The notes beneath the pieces were generated by a model. The model did no database searches. It had not been told where the DNA came from and worked only from the letters and a program-made list of their open reading frames with translations. Position numbers and translations under genes: made by a program. From an uncultured Ignavibacteriota bacterium (GTDB lineage Bacteria; Bacteroidota; Ignavibacteria; UBA10030; UBA8401): a stretch of 64,000 nucleotides of DNA. Positions 33,621 to 43,880 of the stretch are shown piece after piece (position 1 is the stretch's first letter; each line of letters opens with the position of its first letter). The DNA is taken from contig CAIOTF010000015.1 in the NCBI GenBank assembly GCA_903861125.1, forward strand, positions 62,001-126,000, given 5' to 3'.

Positions 33621-35897
33621 CTATTTCATCAACATCATTTTCTTTACCTGCTCAAATGAACCTGCGTTCATCTGGTAGAAATAGATACCGCTAGCAACTG
33701 TCTTGCCGAAGCTGTCTTTGCCATTCCATGTAGCACGATGTGTGCCGGCTTCATGAACGTCATTGATGATGGTAGCAACTTTCTGACCGAGAATATTGAA
33801 GATGGAGATTTCAACATTGCTGCGGACCGGAACGTTGTATTCGATCACTGTTGACGGGTTGAATGGGTTCGGATAGTTCTGACCAAGTGCGAATTGTCCG
33901 GGAACTACTTCGCTGACAGGTTTTACACCGGTAACAAAATCCATGAACACGTTCGCCAAGGATTTTGTATCAACGATCCATCGGTATTTCGGGTCGGTGA
34001 CCGATGTATAAGCTGCATTGTGCAACGATGTATCACCGCGGAATTCCAAAGCACCTGCATCAAGTGCCATGAAAACAGCATTAAATGTTGTACCACTGTT
34101 CCGTACGCCATACACACCTGTTCCAGCTGCATCTTTCAAAATTGCTTTTGCAGATGATGTGGGTGTCATGAAGTCAGGATAAGCGGAGAACGCCAGTTCA
34201 AATGTCGGATAATGCCATAATGTTGTGGTGCTATCCGTGTTGTATTTGATGATGTAGTTCGTCACTGTATCAGCCTGCGGAACAACTTTCACCGGGCGAT
34301 TCGTCGAACCTTGATCTTGCGGTCCAAGTGTGGCAACACCAAGATATTTTTGTTCGAATGATCCTACCGGGAAGGTCGTGTCTGCGCATGCAGCCTGTAC
34401 ATAGCATCCATAATCCTGGCTCGAGAAGAAGAGACTCTTCTTTGCAGTTGTCGTGCCAGTACCCATCCACGTGTTCAACGCGGGGTAAACATTGCGCGAC
34501 GGGAATGAACCATCGATCAGAACTACTTTATCATACAATGCAAGCAATGTTGCAATTTCGCCAACTCCGTCTGTCGGACCTGACCAGCGATCGTATTTGG
34601 TCGAGCTGCCTGTATAGATAAGCGATGCATTGCTCATTGAATACTGCGTGTTGTTATAGATCAAAAGACGATCTTGTGTCTTTTTGAAGATCTTATACGT
34701 ACGAGCACCATACGATGTGCGGTTGTTGTTAATATCGGTAGCATTGATGTTCCAGTAAACTGTATCTCCAACACTTGCCGCAGGTACGTTTGCAGAATAT
34801 GTGGATCCTGAAGCTGTCATTAAAACGCTATCATAGGCAGCAACAGCACCTTTTTTGAATAAGAGATATGCATTTTTAATACCGAATGTACCGCCACTTG
34901 GGTTGTCATCGGTAATTGTAGCGGAGATCGCACGTGGTAATGTGCTCAATGTTGTGCTGTAGGTTGTGGGAACAACGATTTTCGGCGGACGGTCTGATGT
35001 ATAATCAACAACTACATAGAAACCCCAGTCGTAATCGCCGCGCAGCCACCAGCCGCCGTCTGTCGGTGCTGTTGTTACAAGGCGTCCACTTTCATAATAC
35101 TTAAATGAATGATATGGAGCCGGATTGCTGTTCGGTGCGGCAAGAATCAGCATAGCTGAGTCAGTGCCTGCGCCGTAATCGGCCTTTTTCGTGTCATTGG
35201 AGAACGTAAAACCAAACGGTTCGCCAAGTTTAACTGACATTGAATCGCCCCAGTCTTCCAACTTAATTCCCTGCCAAATGCCGGCCAGCAAATTAACCTG
35301 TAATCCACCGCCGAAAATCCAAGTTGGCACTTCAGTTCCGAGTGGATCAAAATTCCATGTAGAAGAATCTGCTGCGCCGTTGCCATAGAACCATGTGTTT
35401 CCTGTAGCCGGTTTATACGGAGATTTCAAACCATCACCGTCAGTCGGATCTGAATAGTATCCCAGATATTTTGTCTGAACTGTTGTCGGACGGCTTGTGA
35501 GTTTCGTATTTGCAATCCAAGCGCGAATGGTTGCTTTGCTTATGTAACCAGTCGTGGTATAGTTATGCCACCAAAACTCTTTTACCCTTCCGCCTGCTGC
35601 AGGAACGTACCATTGAAATGCAACATCCTGATGCGAATAGGAGAACGATGTTGTTAAACTTGCATCGTTTAAAAAATATTTCAATGTATCAATCTGTCCT
35701 GCCGGTGTTGCACTCTTCGTCAGTGATGCCTTTGCATGTTCAAGGCTCTGGATTACGTCTTGTGCGCGTTCACCTTTTTTCAACGGTATTGCTTCCTGTT
35801 TTCCATCCTGACCGTAGCGGATCAAAAAGCGATCACCCGCGGTAGCTGTCAAACAAAAAAGTCCGAGTAAAAAAAATGTAAGAAGTTTTTTTACCAT
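33621..35897 (-). CDS. Secreted protein with type IX secretion C-terminal sorting domain
   Basis: A 758-residue exported protein. It has a signal peptide (MVKKLLTFFLLGLFCLTATA) and a canonical T9SS type A sorting domain over the last 85 residues: LGQNYPNPFNPSTVIEYNVP, ISIFNILGQKVATI, then GIYFYQMNAGSFEQVKKMMLMK with the basic end. The body is beta-rich (DTVYWNINATDINNNRTSYG is Ig-like) and shows no catalytic motif I recognise; a cysteine pair in YGCYVQAACADT may form a disulfide. T9SS would transport it through the outer membrane and attach or release it. AGGAG precedes the ATG. It is the last gene of a five-gene surface operon. Confidence 0.88.
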   Translation of the reverse strand: MVKKLLTFFLLGLFCLTATAGDRFLIRYGQDGKQEAIPLKKGERAQDVIQSLEHAKASLTKSATPAGQIDTLKYFLNDASLTTSFSYSHQDVAFQWYVPAAGGRVKEFWWHNYTTTGYISKATIRAWIANTKLTSRPTTVQTKYLGYYSDPTDGDGLKSPYKPATGNTWFYGNGAADSSTWNFDPLGTEVPTWIFGGGLQVNLLAGIWQGIKLEDWGDSMSVKLGEPFGFTFSNDTKKADYGAGTDSAMLILAAPNSNPAPYHSFKYYESGRLVTTAPTDGGWWLRGDYDWGFYVVVDYTSDRPPKIVVPTTYSTTLSTLPRAISATITDDNPSGGTFGIKNAYLLFKKGAVAAYDSVLMTASGSTYSANVPAASVGDTVYWNINATDINNNRTSYGARTYKIFKKTQDRLLIYNNTQYSMSNASLIYTGSSTKYDRWSGPTDGVGEIATLLALYDKVVLIDGSFPSRNVYPALNTWMGTGTTTAKKSLFFSSQDYGCYVQAACADTTFPVGSFEQKYLGVATLGPQDQGSTNRPVKVVPQADTVTNYIIKYNTDSTTTLWHYPTFELAFSAYPDFMTPTSSAKAILKDAAGTGVYGVRNSGTTFNAVFMALDAGALEFRGDTSLHNAAYTSVTDPKYRWIVDTKSLANVFMDFVTGVKPVSEVVPGQFALGQNYPNPFNPSTVIEYNVPVRSNVEISIFNILGQKVATIINDVHEAGTHRATWNGKDSFGKTVASGIYFYQMNAGSFEQVKKMMLMK

Positions 35898-35988
35898 ACG
35901 GTTACTCCTGTATTAGTTTGTGAATATGTGAATTGTGATGTTCCTTTGTTATTTAAGGTATTTCGTTGAAAAATGCAATGGAAATTTG

Positions 35989-37023
35989 CTAGAACCCTAA
36001 TTTGATCGAGAACACGTGATTTGCATCAAAAAACTGCACTGCACGATATGCATAATCAAACGTGAAATCGAGCCCATCAAAATTCTGGTTGATACCTGCA
36101 CCGAATGTTGCTCCAAAGATGTACGAATCAACATACGATTGTTGGGAGACATTATAACCTCCGCGAACGAAGAACGTATTATCCCAGACAAATTCTCCGC
36201 CGAATTTATACTCATCGTCGGAGAGATTCTGATTTTGGAAAATCGAGGCCAGGTTCAACTGACTTTGTTCGCTGATATCGACTTTGTATGCAAAACCAAG
36301 TTCGATCACAGACGGCAATTCAGATTTTGAAGCAGTCAATGCATAATATGAACTGGCACGTATCACGTCATCAACCTGACCGCGCCGGATCAAGCCCGGA
36401 CCTTCATACTGCATTTGAGGACCGACATTCTTGATTGCAACGCCAAGATCAAGTCCGCCCACATTCGCAAAGTTCTTGTATTGCACGCCAAAGTCAAAAC
36501 CGATACCGCTGGAACTCGCGCGGTCAATTTGTTCGGAAATGATATTAACGGTCAATCCGACAGAGATGCGGTCTGTCATTGCGTTTGCATACGTGGCACC
36601 GATCGTTGTGAATTGCGGCGAGAATGTCTCGCCGGTGCCGTCCGGATTATTCTCCGTGGTGATCGGTATGGATCCGATCGACAGCGATTTAATTGTAAGA
36701 GCAAGCGTGCCGAATCCGCCAAAACGACTGCTGACACCGATGTAGTCTACACCGATATCGGCAATGTAGTTCATATGAGAGAAAATGGCCTCACTTTGCT
36801 TTTTTCCCCAGGCAACACCGGCGGGATTATAATGTACCGCTTCGATGCCATAAGAATTTGCAACGGTAGAACCGCCCATCGCAAGGTCACGTCCGCCCAC
36901 CGGGATCAACAGCATTGGTGCAGCAGCGGTACCGGCTTTGTCACCTCTGCCGGCAAAACCGTTCTCTGCAACAACCAATGCCAGCATCAAGATCACCAGC
37001 GAGAATTTTTTAAGAGTATTCAT
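35989..37023 (-). CDS. PorV/PorQ-family outer-membrane protein
   Basis: A 344-residue outer-membrane beta-barrel of the PorV/UPF0164 group (FadL-like). ATG 37023 follows AGGAGAG; the ORF track start is upstream of it. A signal peptide (MNTLKKFSLVILMLALVVAENGFA) leads into the hallmark GTAAAPMLLIPVGGRDLAMGG and AVHYNPAGVAW, and the chain ends in phenylalanine. PorV shuttles T9SS cargo from the translocon to the attachment complex. Here it stands between two secreted-protein genes in one operon, so a role as dedicated shuttle for them is likely but not proven. Confidence 0.9.
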   Translation of the reverse strand: MNTLKKFSLVILMLALVVAENGFAGRGDKAGTAAAPMLLIPVGGRDLAMGGSTVANSYGIEAVHYNPAGVAWGKKQSEAIFSHMNYIADIGVDYIGVSSRFGGFGTLALTIKSLSIGSIPITTENNPDGTGETFSPQFTTIGATYANAMTDRISVGLTVNIISEQIDRASSSGIGFDFGVQYKNFANVGGLDLGVAIKNVGPQMQYEGPGLIRRGQVDDVIRASSYYALTASKSELPSVIELGFAYKVDISEQSQLNLASIFQNQNLSDDEYKFGGEFVWDNTFFVRGGYNVSQQSYVDSYIFGATFGAGINQNFDGLDFTFDYAYRAVQFFDANHVFSIKLGF

Positions 37024-37079
37024 TATTGAACTCTCCTTCGAATTTAAATTTGTTTTCGTCATAATTGTCTCGCTGTGAA

Positions 37080-40000
37080 TTAGTAGTTATCCAAAAATTG
37101 TTGTTCCATAATAATGGCCGCTTTCAGTACCTTCACGCCAAGCGTTCCCATATCGATATGGAGCAAATAAATTCCGCTCGCAACCGGCAATCCTTTATGA
37201 TTCGTCAGATTCCATGTGATGAATTGCGATGGATCATCTTTGATAATCGTGTTCACGAGACTTCCGGCAAGATTAAAAATCCGGATCTTCGCCTGTTTTG
37301 GCAAATGATTGATCGTAACAAAACGGGATGCACGGTTCAATTCCGAGGTATTGACAGCATAATACGGATTCGGGAATACATTCACGTTTGAAACATTTGC
37401 TTTAGCAGCTGTTGTATTTTCGAGATCGATCGATTTTACAGTAAACCTGCGGATATCTCCGATCTTGATCGATTTGTTCATCAGGATTCGAATATTAGTT
37501 CCCGATGCAGGAGCTTTGCCGTCAGATGGCACATTGACGAACGATATATTTTTCAATACCCAGTTTGCTCCGTTGATCAAGCGGCCTTTAATAACATTGG
37601 ACGTATTCGGAACTTTCTTACCTGCTGAATTCGTTATCAGCGTCGGATAATATGAAATAACGTTGTTCGAACCATCTTTCACATCGCAAACGCCCTGTAT
37701 AAGATCAAAAAGAGGTTTGCCATTTAGTGTTCCGTTCAAAGGATCGATATCCCACACTGAATCCGTAACCGTTGTTGAGTTCAAAACAACCGGCCACAGG
37801 CGTGTCGTATCATCCTGATAAATTCCGAACGGAACGCTTATATACTTAGCATCCGGGGGAACCGGGATCAGTTTTCCGCGGGGAACCGTTATTGCATAGT
37901 TTGAATCGCCGGGAAGGAATCTGATTTCAAATGTTGATTCGCTTGCCTTTCCCGTCCAGGCAGACATCGGACCAACCATGCTGTATGTTCCGTTCGGGTT
38001 CGTAACGCCAACAACATTTCCTGTTGTAGGAGCTACCTGTTGAACAGATTTTGCACCGATCGGAGCAGGGCTTACATAGAACGATAGTCCTTCGTTCGGT
38101 ACACGGTTTTCAGCATATGTCGTCAATACAGGAAGTGTTCCTGACGGTGCTGTTGCAATCGTTGCTCGTGGGAAAATGCCGTCGGTAATTTGTCCGCGGA
38201 TTTCTCCATTTACTCTCAAAGCAGTGCTGACACTGACATACAAATTTCCCGAAGTGAAATCATCAACCAGAGAATCAGGAAGCGTCCAAGTTCCGGCAAC
38301 GACTTCATTATTCGTAACGGTGAGTGCATGCACAATAGGACCGTTTGTTGTTGCCGATGTACCAATGCGCACAGCTGCCCCGGTGATTGGACCCGACAGT
38401 GATACGGTGGTCAATTTAGCCCAGGTTACCTGATTCTTTGCATCATTAATAGTGAAACTGCCTGAACCGTTTGCTTTTTTAATTACGGTCGCCGTGTCGG
38501 CTGGCAGAAGTGTTGCATTAACTGTTGCATAGTCTGTGCTTCCTTCGATCGGTTTCACAACTGTATATGTACGTGTCGTACCCGAACCGCCGTACCAAAT
38601 ATCATATGTTGAGCCAACCTGCAATGTCGGATTGAACACGGTGATACCGACAGCAGCATCGTTTAGACCAACAATCATTTGGGAAGGAACTACCAGCGTA
38701 TCGTTGATATTGTAAGGCAAAACAACGCCGGAATTAGGTGAATGCGGATAAACGGTTTTAACATTTGCAGCACTTTCCAAAGATTTGGATGTGCTGAGCG
38801 GATCTTTTGTATAATTATATGCCGTAACAGCAAAATAATACGGTTGGCCGTTCACCAGCGGTTTGTTGCGAACTTCATCCCGCGTTAAATACATATAGCG
38901 CGTGATACCGCTGTTCTTGCCAAGTTGTACCGGCGAGACCTGAATCTGACCTGACGCTTCATTAAATTCTTCCTGAGAAACTGTGGCCGGATCCGTAATA
39001 AGATCGTAGGTGACGAGTTTTTTTGCACTCGAAACCGGAGCGGTGGCAGAAGGGAACTGATAAACATTATACCCTTCAAATACGAATCCTTGAGAATTAG
39101 ACTCTTCGGTTGTTTTCACAGCTGCCGCATCATTATCCCACTCTAACACTATTCCATTCGACAATTCAACGACCGTTACTTTTGGTGCCGGCGGAGGTTT
39201 TGGCAAATTGAACAGATTATTATATGCAGCTTGCGCAGTCTTATCGTAAAATTTTAGTACTGAAACACTGGAAAGATAGTCGGAACCGATACCAGCCAAT
39301 ACCGCAGAAACAAGTTCCTGCGTATCGCCAACTGCCATGTTAAATGGTCCCGAATTCAAAAGTATGCGTCGGTCACCCGGAGCATCAATCGTTCCGTCAA
39401 TCCAACCCGTTTTTGCCACCGGATCTCCATTGAGCCAGAACGATGAAGGAAGTCCGGTCTTAGGATCAGCAAGTGGTGTCGGATCCGGCGGACCCTGAGG
39501 TGTCGGAGGTAATCCTCTGAACATTTGATACCATTGGAACGATCCATTGTATGTAAACGGAGGATCACTATACCGACCGCCAGCCGCAAAATAGATAAAC
39601 GAAGTCATCGGCATGTTTTTATATCCCTGACGATACTTAAGATCAAATACAGCACTGTCTGTAGCAGAAGGCAAAATCGGTCCCTGCAAAAAATCATATC
39701 CGGAGGCAGGTGGAGCTATACTGAATTTCCGATACTCTGCATCAAGCGTTTTTGAGTTATAGACAAAACCCAAACTTAATGTAACATCGCATCCTGCAAA
39801 ATCATCGCCGGAATCGCCAAGATCCGGATCTGACCATTGGCACAGATACATATTATTGATCATTGAATTTGCCGGTGTTGCGCTCGTTCCTTTATAGATA
39901 ATCCTGAATTTCTTAAAGATCATATTTCCAAGAGCATCGGTTCTATTGTAGCCCCAAAACGTATTTTGAACTTCAATACCTAATGCTTTTGTTTTCCAGG

Positions 40001-40811
40001 GAGATTCAAGTGTTCCGATATCATTATTCACCGCCCAAATAACCTGGTCGGCGTCGGCAATACCCGGCGTTTCACCGTCTAACACGCCGTTACCATTTGC
40101 ATCTTCACCATCGTCCAAAACACCGTTTCTGCGGCGTTCATCGTTGACAGGATATTTATCATCTTCACCCCAATCGATCGTTTTGTTGCCTGCGCCGACT
40201 CTTACGTTATTGGCATCCAAATAACCGATATCATAAAAAGGAGCTCCTTTTTGTGTCGGCCATTCTCTCCAATCTTTTTTATACTGTTCGCGCACCAAAG
40301 CAATCTGTCCGTCGCTTACCGATGAAAGCGCAACAGTATTGATCTCGGCTGCATCCTGGCGAAGATCGGCAGTGACATAATCTTTACGAATACGCCATAT
40401 GCGGACATCAACATTATCGGGACTTTCAATCACGCCGGTTCTTGATCCCAGAATCGCGCCAGTTTGAAAACCTTTGTTATATGAGAATCCGGTAACGCGC
40501 TGACCACTTTGTATACCATCTGTGGATACACCGCCCATCATTAGACCTGAGCAATAAATAACAAACGATGTGCCGCGCGGATATGAGAGACCCGAATTTC
40601 CGGTTGCAGGATTCCGTTCGTGCTGTCCGTCAGCATTATACCATGAGGACATTTTATTGATATTCATCATCGTTGCATTGGGCGTACCCGTTGATTTCGA
40701 AAAGCTATTATTTTTTGTGACTCCCGGTGGCTCCTTTGCTACAAGAGTCATTGCAGCAAGCAGCACCAGTCCAACCAACAATTGAATGTAGGGGATTTGC
40801 TTTTTCATCAT
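37080..40811 (-). CDS. Large secreted protein with CHRD domain and sorting-domain-like C-terminus
   Basis: A 1243-residue exported protein from the ATG at 40811 behind CGGAG; two further ATGs upstream are less likely. A signal peptide (MMKKQIPYIQLLVGLVLLAA) is followed by a long beta-rich region. Near residues 780-880 is a CHRD-type domain: ITGAAVRIGTSATTNGPIVH, then VSTALRVNGEIRGQI. A fibronectin-III-like segment lies near residue 560-680 (VVELSNGIVLEWDND...YYFAVTAYNYTKDP). The end (VFPNPYYAVN...IRIFNLAGSLVNTI...LPVASGIYLLHID) matches a T9SS type A sorting domain but carries an extra tail, IIMEQQFLDNY. Function unknown; probably cell-surface. Confidence 0.82.
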   Translation of the reverse strand: MMKKQIPYIQLLVGLVLLAAMTLVAKEPPGVTKNNSFSKSTGTPNATMMNINKMSSWYNADGQHERNPATGNSGLSYPRGTSFVIYCSGLMMGGVSTDGIQSGQRVTGFSYNKGFQTGAILGSRTGVIESPDNVDVRIWRIRKDYVTADLRQDAAEINTVALSSVSDGQIALVREQYKKDWREWPTQKGAPFYDIGYLDANNVRVGAGNKTIDWGEDDKYPVNDERRRNGVLDDGEDANGNGVLDGETPGIADADQVIWAVNNDIGTLESPWKTKALGIEVQNTFWGYNRTDALGNMIFKKFRIIYKGTSATPANSMINNMYLCQWSDPDLGDSGDDFAGCDVTLSLGFVYNSKTLDAEYRKFSIAPPASGYDFLQGPILPSATDSAVFDLKYRQGYKNMPMTSFIYFAAGGRYSDPPFTYNGSFQWYQMFRGLPPTPQGPPDPTPLADPKTGLPSSFWLNGDPVAKTGWIDGTIDAPGDRRILLNSGPFNMAVGDTQELVSAVLAGIGSDYLSSVSVLKFYDKTAQAAYNNLFNLPKPPPAPKVTVVELSNGIVLEWDNDAAAVKTTEESNSQGFVFEGYNVYQFPSATAPVSSAKKLVTYDLITDPATVSQEEFNEASGQIQVSPVQLGKNSGITRYMYLTRDEVRNKPLVNGQPYYFAVTAYNYTKDPLSTSKSLESAANVKTVYPHSPNSGVVLPYNINDTLVVPSQMIVGLNDAAVGITVFNPTLQVGSTYDIWYGGSGTTRTYTVVKPIEGSTDYATVNATLLPADTATVIKKANGSGSFTINDAKNQVTWAKLTTVSLSGPITGAAVRIGTSATTNGPIVHALTVTNNEVVAGTWTLPDSLVDDFTSGNLYVSVSTALRVNGEIRGQITDGIFPRATIATAPSGTLPVLTTYAENRVPNEGLSFYVSPAPIGAKSVQQVAPTTGNVVGVTNPNGTYSMVGPMSAWTGKASESTFEIRFLPGDSNYAITVPRGKLIPVPPDAKYISVPFGIYQDDTTRLWPVVLNSTTVTDSVWDIDPLNGTLNGKPLFDLIQGVCDVKDGSNNVISYYPTLITNSAGKKVPNTSNVIKGRLINGANWVLKNISFVNVPSDGKAPASGTNIRILMNKSIKIGDIRRFTVKSIDLENTTAAKANVSNVNVFPNPYYAVNTSELNRASRFVTINHLPKQAKIRIFNLAGSLVNTIIKDDPSQFITWNLTNHKGLPVASGIYLLHIDMGTLGVKVLKAAIIMEQQFLDNY

Positions 40812-40851
40812 TGTGGCTCCGTTCATGATATTATTATTCATTAAATTCAGA

Positions 40852-43824
40852 TTAAAGTTCTAAGCGCATTCCAAAACGAATTTGGCGCGGTGTACCGTAA
40901 AGATTATTTCCTGTTGTGTTTTTGTAATGCCGTCCATCAACAAGATTAATGTTCCGGTACAGTTCAACATAACCGGGGCCAAGTTGATTAACAATGTTTG
41001 CACTCAGATCCGGATTGCTTAAGAAACCGTCTTCAAATGCATTGCCGGTTCGGCGATACACGTTGATTACGGTTTTCGTGTTCAAAATGTTCTGAACATA
41101 CATGTACACTTCCGCATTCACTCCGCCAATTTCAAATCCTTTATACAGGCGTCCGTCAAAATTGAAGACCCAGGGAGTGGTTGAAGAATTGATCGCCTCA
41201 AGCGGCACGCTGAAACGCGCATCGGATTCAACAAGTGCGCCTGTTGAAGCACCCTGCTGTCCGATACTTCCGGTGGAACGTGTGAACGGATGTCCGCTGT
41301 TGAACGTGAATAATAAGTTCGTTCCTACCTGCTCAAGAATTGGTCCGCCATCGCCTTTATCGAATGCATAGTCAAGATTGACAGACCCTTTATGAGTTTG
41401 ATTAAAGTCCAATGGTGAAATAACGGATGGATACAATGTCCCTTGCTCTAATGACGATACCGCAGAATTTGTTGCGGAACCGGTCCCTTGTGCATCGGAG
41501 AATGTATAATTGAATTGAGCTTTCAATCTATTAATACGACGTAAACGCAAACTCAGTTCAACACCTTTCGTCGTTACAAAGTCGCCATTCGCATACGTAT
41601 TGTATCCGGCAACCGGTGAACCGACCGCTGTAGTAATCCGTTGAATCTGAATCTGTCCTCTGATATCCTTGTAGAATCCGGTGATATCAAAAGCGGCATT
41701 ATCGGTAAACTGTTGTGTGAAACCGACCTCATACGTTGTGGTGCGTTCCGGCTGGATATTGAAGCCAACAGGATTCGGAATAAAATTTCCGCCGCTGAAG
41801 ATCGTTGCCTGGTTGCCGCGTCCACGATAGATAACTGCCAGTGAGGGCGATTGAATGAACTTGCCATACTGCAAATGGAACACCGTTCTATCGGAAACCG
41901 GGAACGAGAATCCTAAACGCGGACTGACACCCACAAACGGTTTTGATTTTGCGATACCAGAAGCTTTGTAAATCGGATAGGCTGTGAAGATCGAATTATC
42001 AACAGCCGGATTTTCCGGGCCTTCAACAACATTGGGTGTTGCCGGATCATCAACGAATCTGATATCATCGTTGTCGATATAATCCAAACGAACACCGGCA
42101 TTCACAACGAGATCGGAATATTCAATTTTGTCCTGAATATAGGCTCCGATATATCGCGGTGCTTTCGGTCCATCGATATTGTTGATATCGGTGATTTCAT
42201 TGCCATACCAGTCATAACCATAATTATTCACGCCGCCGTTTTGTGAAACTGCGTAGTCACGTTTTAAACCGGCAGTGCGAGCATCGTCCGGGTTGTTGCG
42301 GTAATAACCAAGTAGTGACGACGAACCGGTCGAGAAATTGCTTACACGATACTCTTCAATTGATGCACCAACCTTCAGCTGATGTTCACCGCTTACCTGA
42401 CTGGTGATATCCAATGAAGCACCAAGCCGTGTTTGTTTCTGTTTATTGAATGTTGCCTGCGTGGTGCCAAATTTATTCACGCCAAAATTATAAAGATTAT
42501 ATGCTGTCGGTCCATTATTATAATTTCTGAATGTATAACCGAGCTTTGCATTTGCAACACTGTCATTATACAGAAAGAAATTATCGCCATGATCAGGATC
42601 GTACGTTTTGCTGCGATTATCCATGTAACTCACGTTAAAATCATACGATGTGGTGGTATTGAGAATATGGGTGATCTTGGTGTTCAATAATAAGTTGCTG
42701 TTGTCCGTGATTCCAAGGCGCTGCATCGCAAATAAATTTGCAAGGATATCGCCTGTGTTCTGTGTTTTCTGACGGCTAAACGATCCGCCAATACGTATCA
42801 GGAACGGCTGAAAATCGAACGACAGGGTTCCGTTTGATGTGTAACGGTTTGATAGTCCGGGAATGTTGCCTGGTTTGATCTCAAGCAATGGAAGGACGTA
42901 ACCGGTCGAAGAGTTAAGATCCGGCAGCGAATCCATTTTGAAACCTTCCCAGAACATAACCTGGTTGTCGCGTTGGAATTGGTTCTCGCCAGCGAGAAAG
43001 AATTTAACATTCTTCATTCCGGGAACGGGTCCGCCGATGGTCAACGTATAATCGCTGTATCCATAGGAATACGTTCCTAAGCGTTTTGTATATTGCGACG
43101 TGAAATTATCTGTTTCGCCTTGAGCAGAAATTTTATATTCTTGTCCGCCTGCTTTTAATGACTGACGCACAATTCCTGAGTTGGCGCCGCCGTATTCCGC
43201 CGTATAACCGCCTGCCTGCACCTGAAATTCTTCAAGAGCATCGGGGATAACCGTGGTCAGGTTGTTTCCGGAAGATACACTTCTTGTATTTGCACCCTCA
43301 AGATAATATCCCACTTCGTCAGAACGTCCTCCGCGGATATATAAGGAGCCATTTTGCAGCACAACGCCGGGGGACAGTGCAACAGCCGCTTGAATGCCGC
43401 GAACCGGAAGTTTTTGAATATCTTCCTGCGTTCCAATACGGACTGCGTTTGTAGCGTTCTTATTCACTAACGGCCGGTCGTTAATAATAATGACCTCGCT
43501 CAACTGTACTTCGGAAGAAATCAAACGGTAATTCACCTCCGTCGACAGATCTTCGCTCACTTTAATATTGTTGACCGTTGTGTTCTGATATCCGATGAAT
43601 GATGCACGAAGTGCATACGTTCCGGGAGGAACGTTTAAGATGATAAAATTACCATCAACATCGGTTACCGCACCGTAGTTCGTCCCGACAATTACAACAC
43701 TGGCGCCTACAAGCGCTTCTTTGGTCTTATCATCAATTATTTGACCGCGAATCTTTCCGGATGCCGCAAAGATCAACGTCGGAATAATTGAGAAGATCAT
43801 TACATACAGTAAAAATTTTTTCAT
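40852..43824 (-). CDS. TonB-dependent receptor, carboxypeptidase-regulatory-like domain at N-terminus
   Basis: A 990-residue outer-membrane receptor. ATG 43824 (MKKFLLYVMIF) follows AGGAG; the ORF track start adds 20 residues upstream. After the signal peptide comes a CarboxypepD_reg-like domain (GKIRGQIIDDKTKEALVGAS), a plug (NGSLYIRGGRSDEVGYYLEG) and a 22-strand-type barrel ending in RQIRFGMRLEL. No SusD gene follows. It lies between a DUF4397 lipoprotein gene and the large CHRD protein gene, so the operon probably encodes one envelope assembly in which this protein spans the outer membrane. Substrate unknown. Confidence 0.92.
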   Translation of the reverse strand: MKKFLLYVMIFSIIPTLIFAASGKIRGQIIDDKTKEALVGASVVIVGTNYGAVTDVDGNFIILNVPPGTYALRASFIGYQNTTVNNIKVSEDLSTEVNYRLISSEVQLSEVIIINDRPLVNKNATNAVRIGTQEDIQKLPVRGIQAAVALSPGVVLQNGSLYIRGGRSDEVGYYLEGANTRSVSSGNNLTTVIPDALEEFQVQAGGYTAEYGGANSGIVRQSLKAGGQEYKISAQGETDNFTSQYTKRLGTYSYGYSDYTLTIGGPVPGMKNVKFFLAGENQFQRDNQVMFWEGFKMDSLPDLNSSTGYVLPLLEIKPGNIPGLSNRYTSNGTLSFDFQPFLIRIGGSFSRQKTQNTGDILANLFAMQRLGITDNSNLLLNTKITHILNTTTSYDFNVSYMDNRSKTYDPDHGDNFFLYNDSVANAKLGYTFRNYNNGPTAYNLYNFGVNKFGTTQATFNKQKQTRLGASLDITSQVSGEHQLKVGASIEEYRVSNFSTGSSSLLGYYRNNPDDARTAGLKRDYAVSQNGGVNNYGYDWYGNEITDINNIDGPKAPRYIGAYIQDKIEYSDLVVNAGVRLDYIDNDDIRFVDDPATPNVVEGPENPAVDNSIFTAYPIYKASGIAKSKPFVGVSPRLGFSFPVSDRTVFHLQYGKFIQSPSLAVIYRGRGNQATIFSGGNFIPNPVGFNIQPERTTTYEVGFTQQFTDNAAFDITGFYKDIRGQIQIQRITTAVGSPVAGYNTYANGDFVTTKGVELSLRLRRINRLKAQFNYTFSDAQGTGSATNSAVSSLEQGTLYPSVISPLDFNQTHKGSVNLDYAFDKGDGGPILEQVGTNLLFTFNSGHPFTRSTGSIGQQGASTGALVESDARFSVPLEAINSSTTPWVFNFDGRLYKGFEIGGVNAEVYMYVQNILNTKTVINVYRRTGNAFEDGFLSNPDLSANIVNQLGPGYVELYRNINLVDGRHYKNTTGNNLYGTPRQIRFGMRLEL

Positions 43825-43880
43825 AATTTCTCCTCTTGATGCTTCATAGGGTTTATTCATAGTATCGTTAGAGAGGCTGA

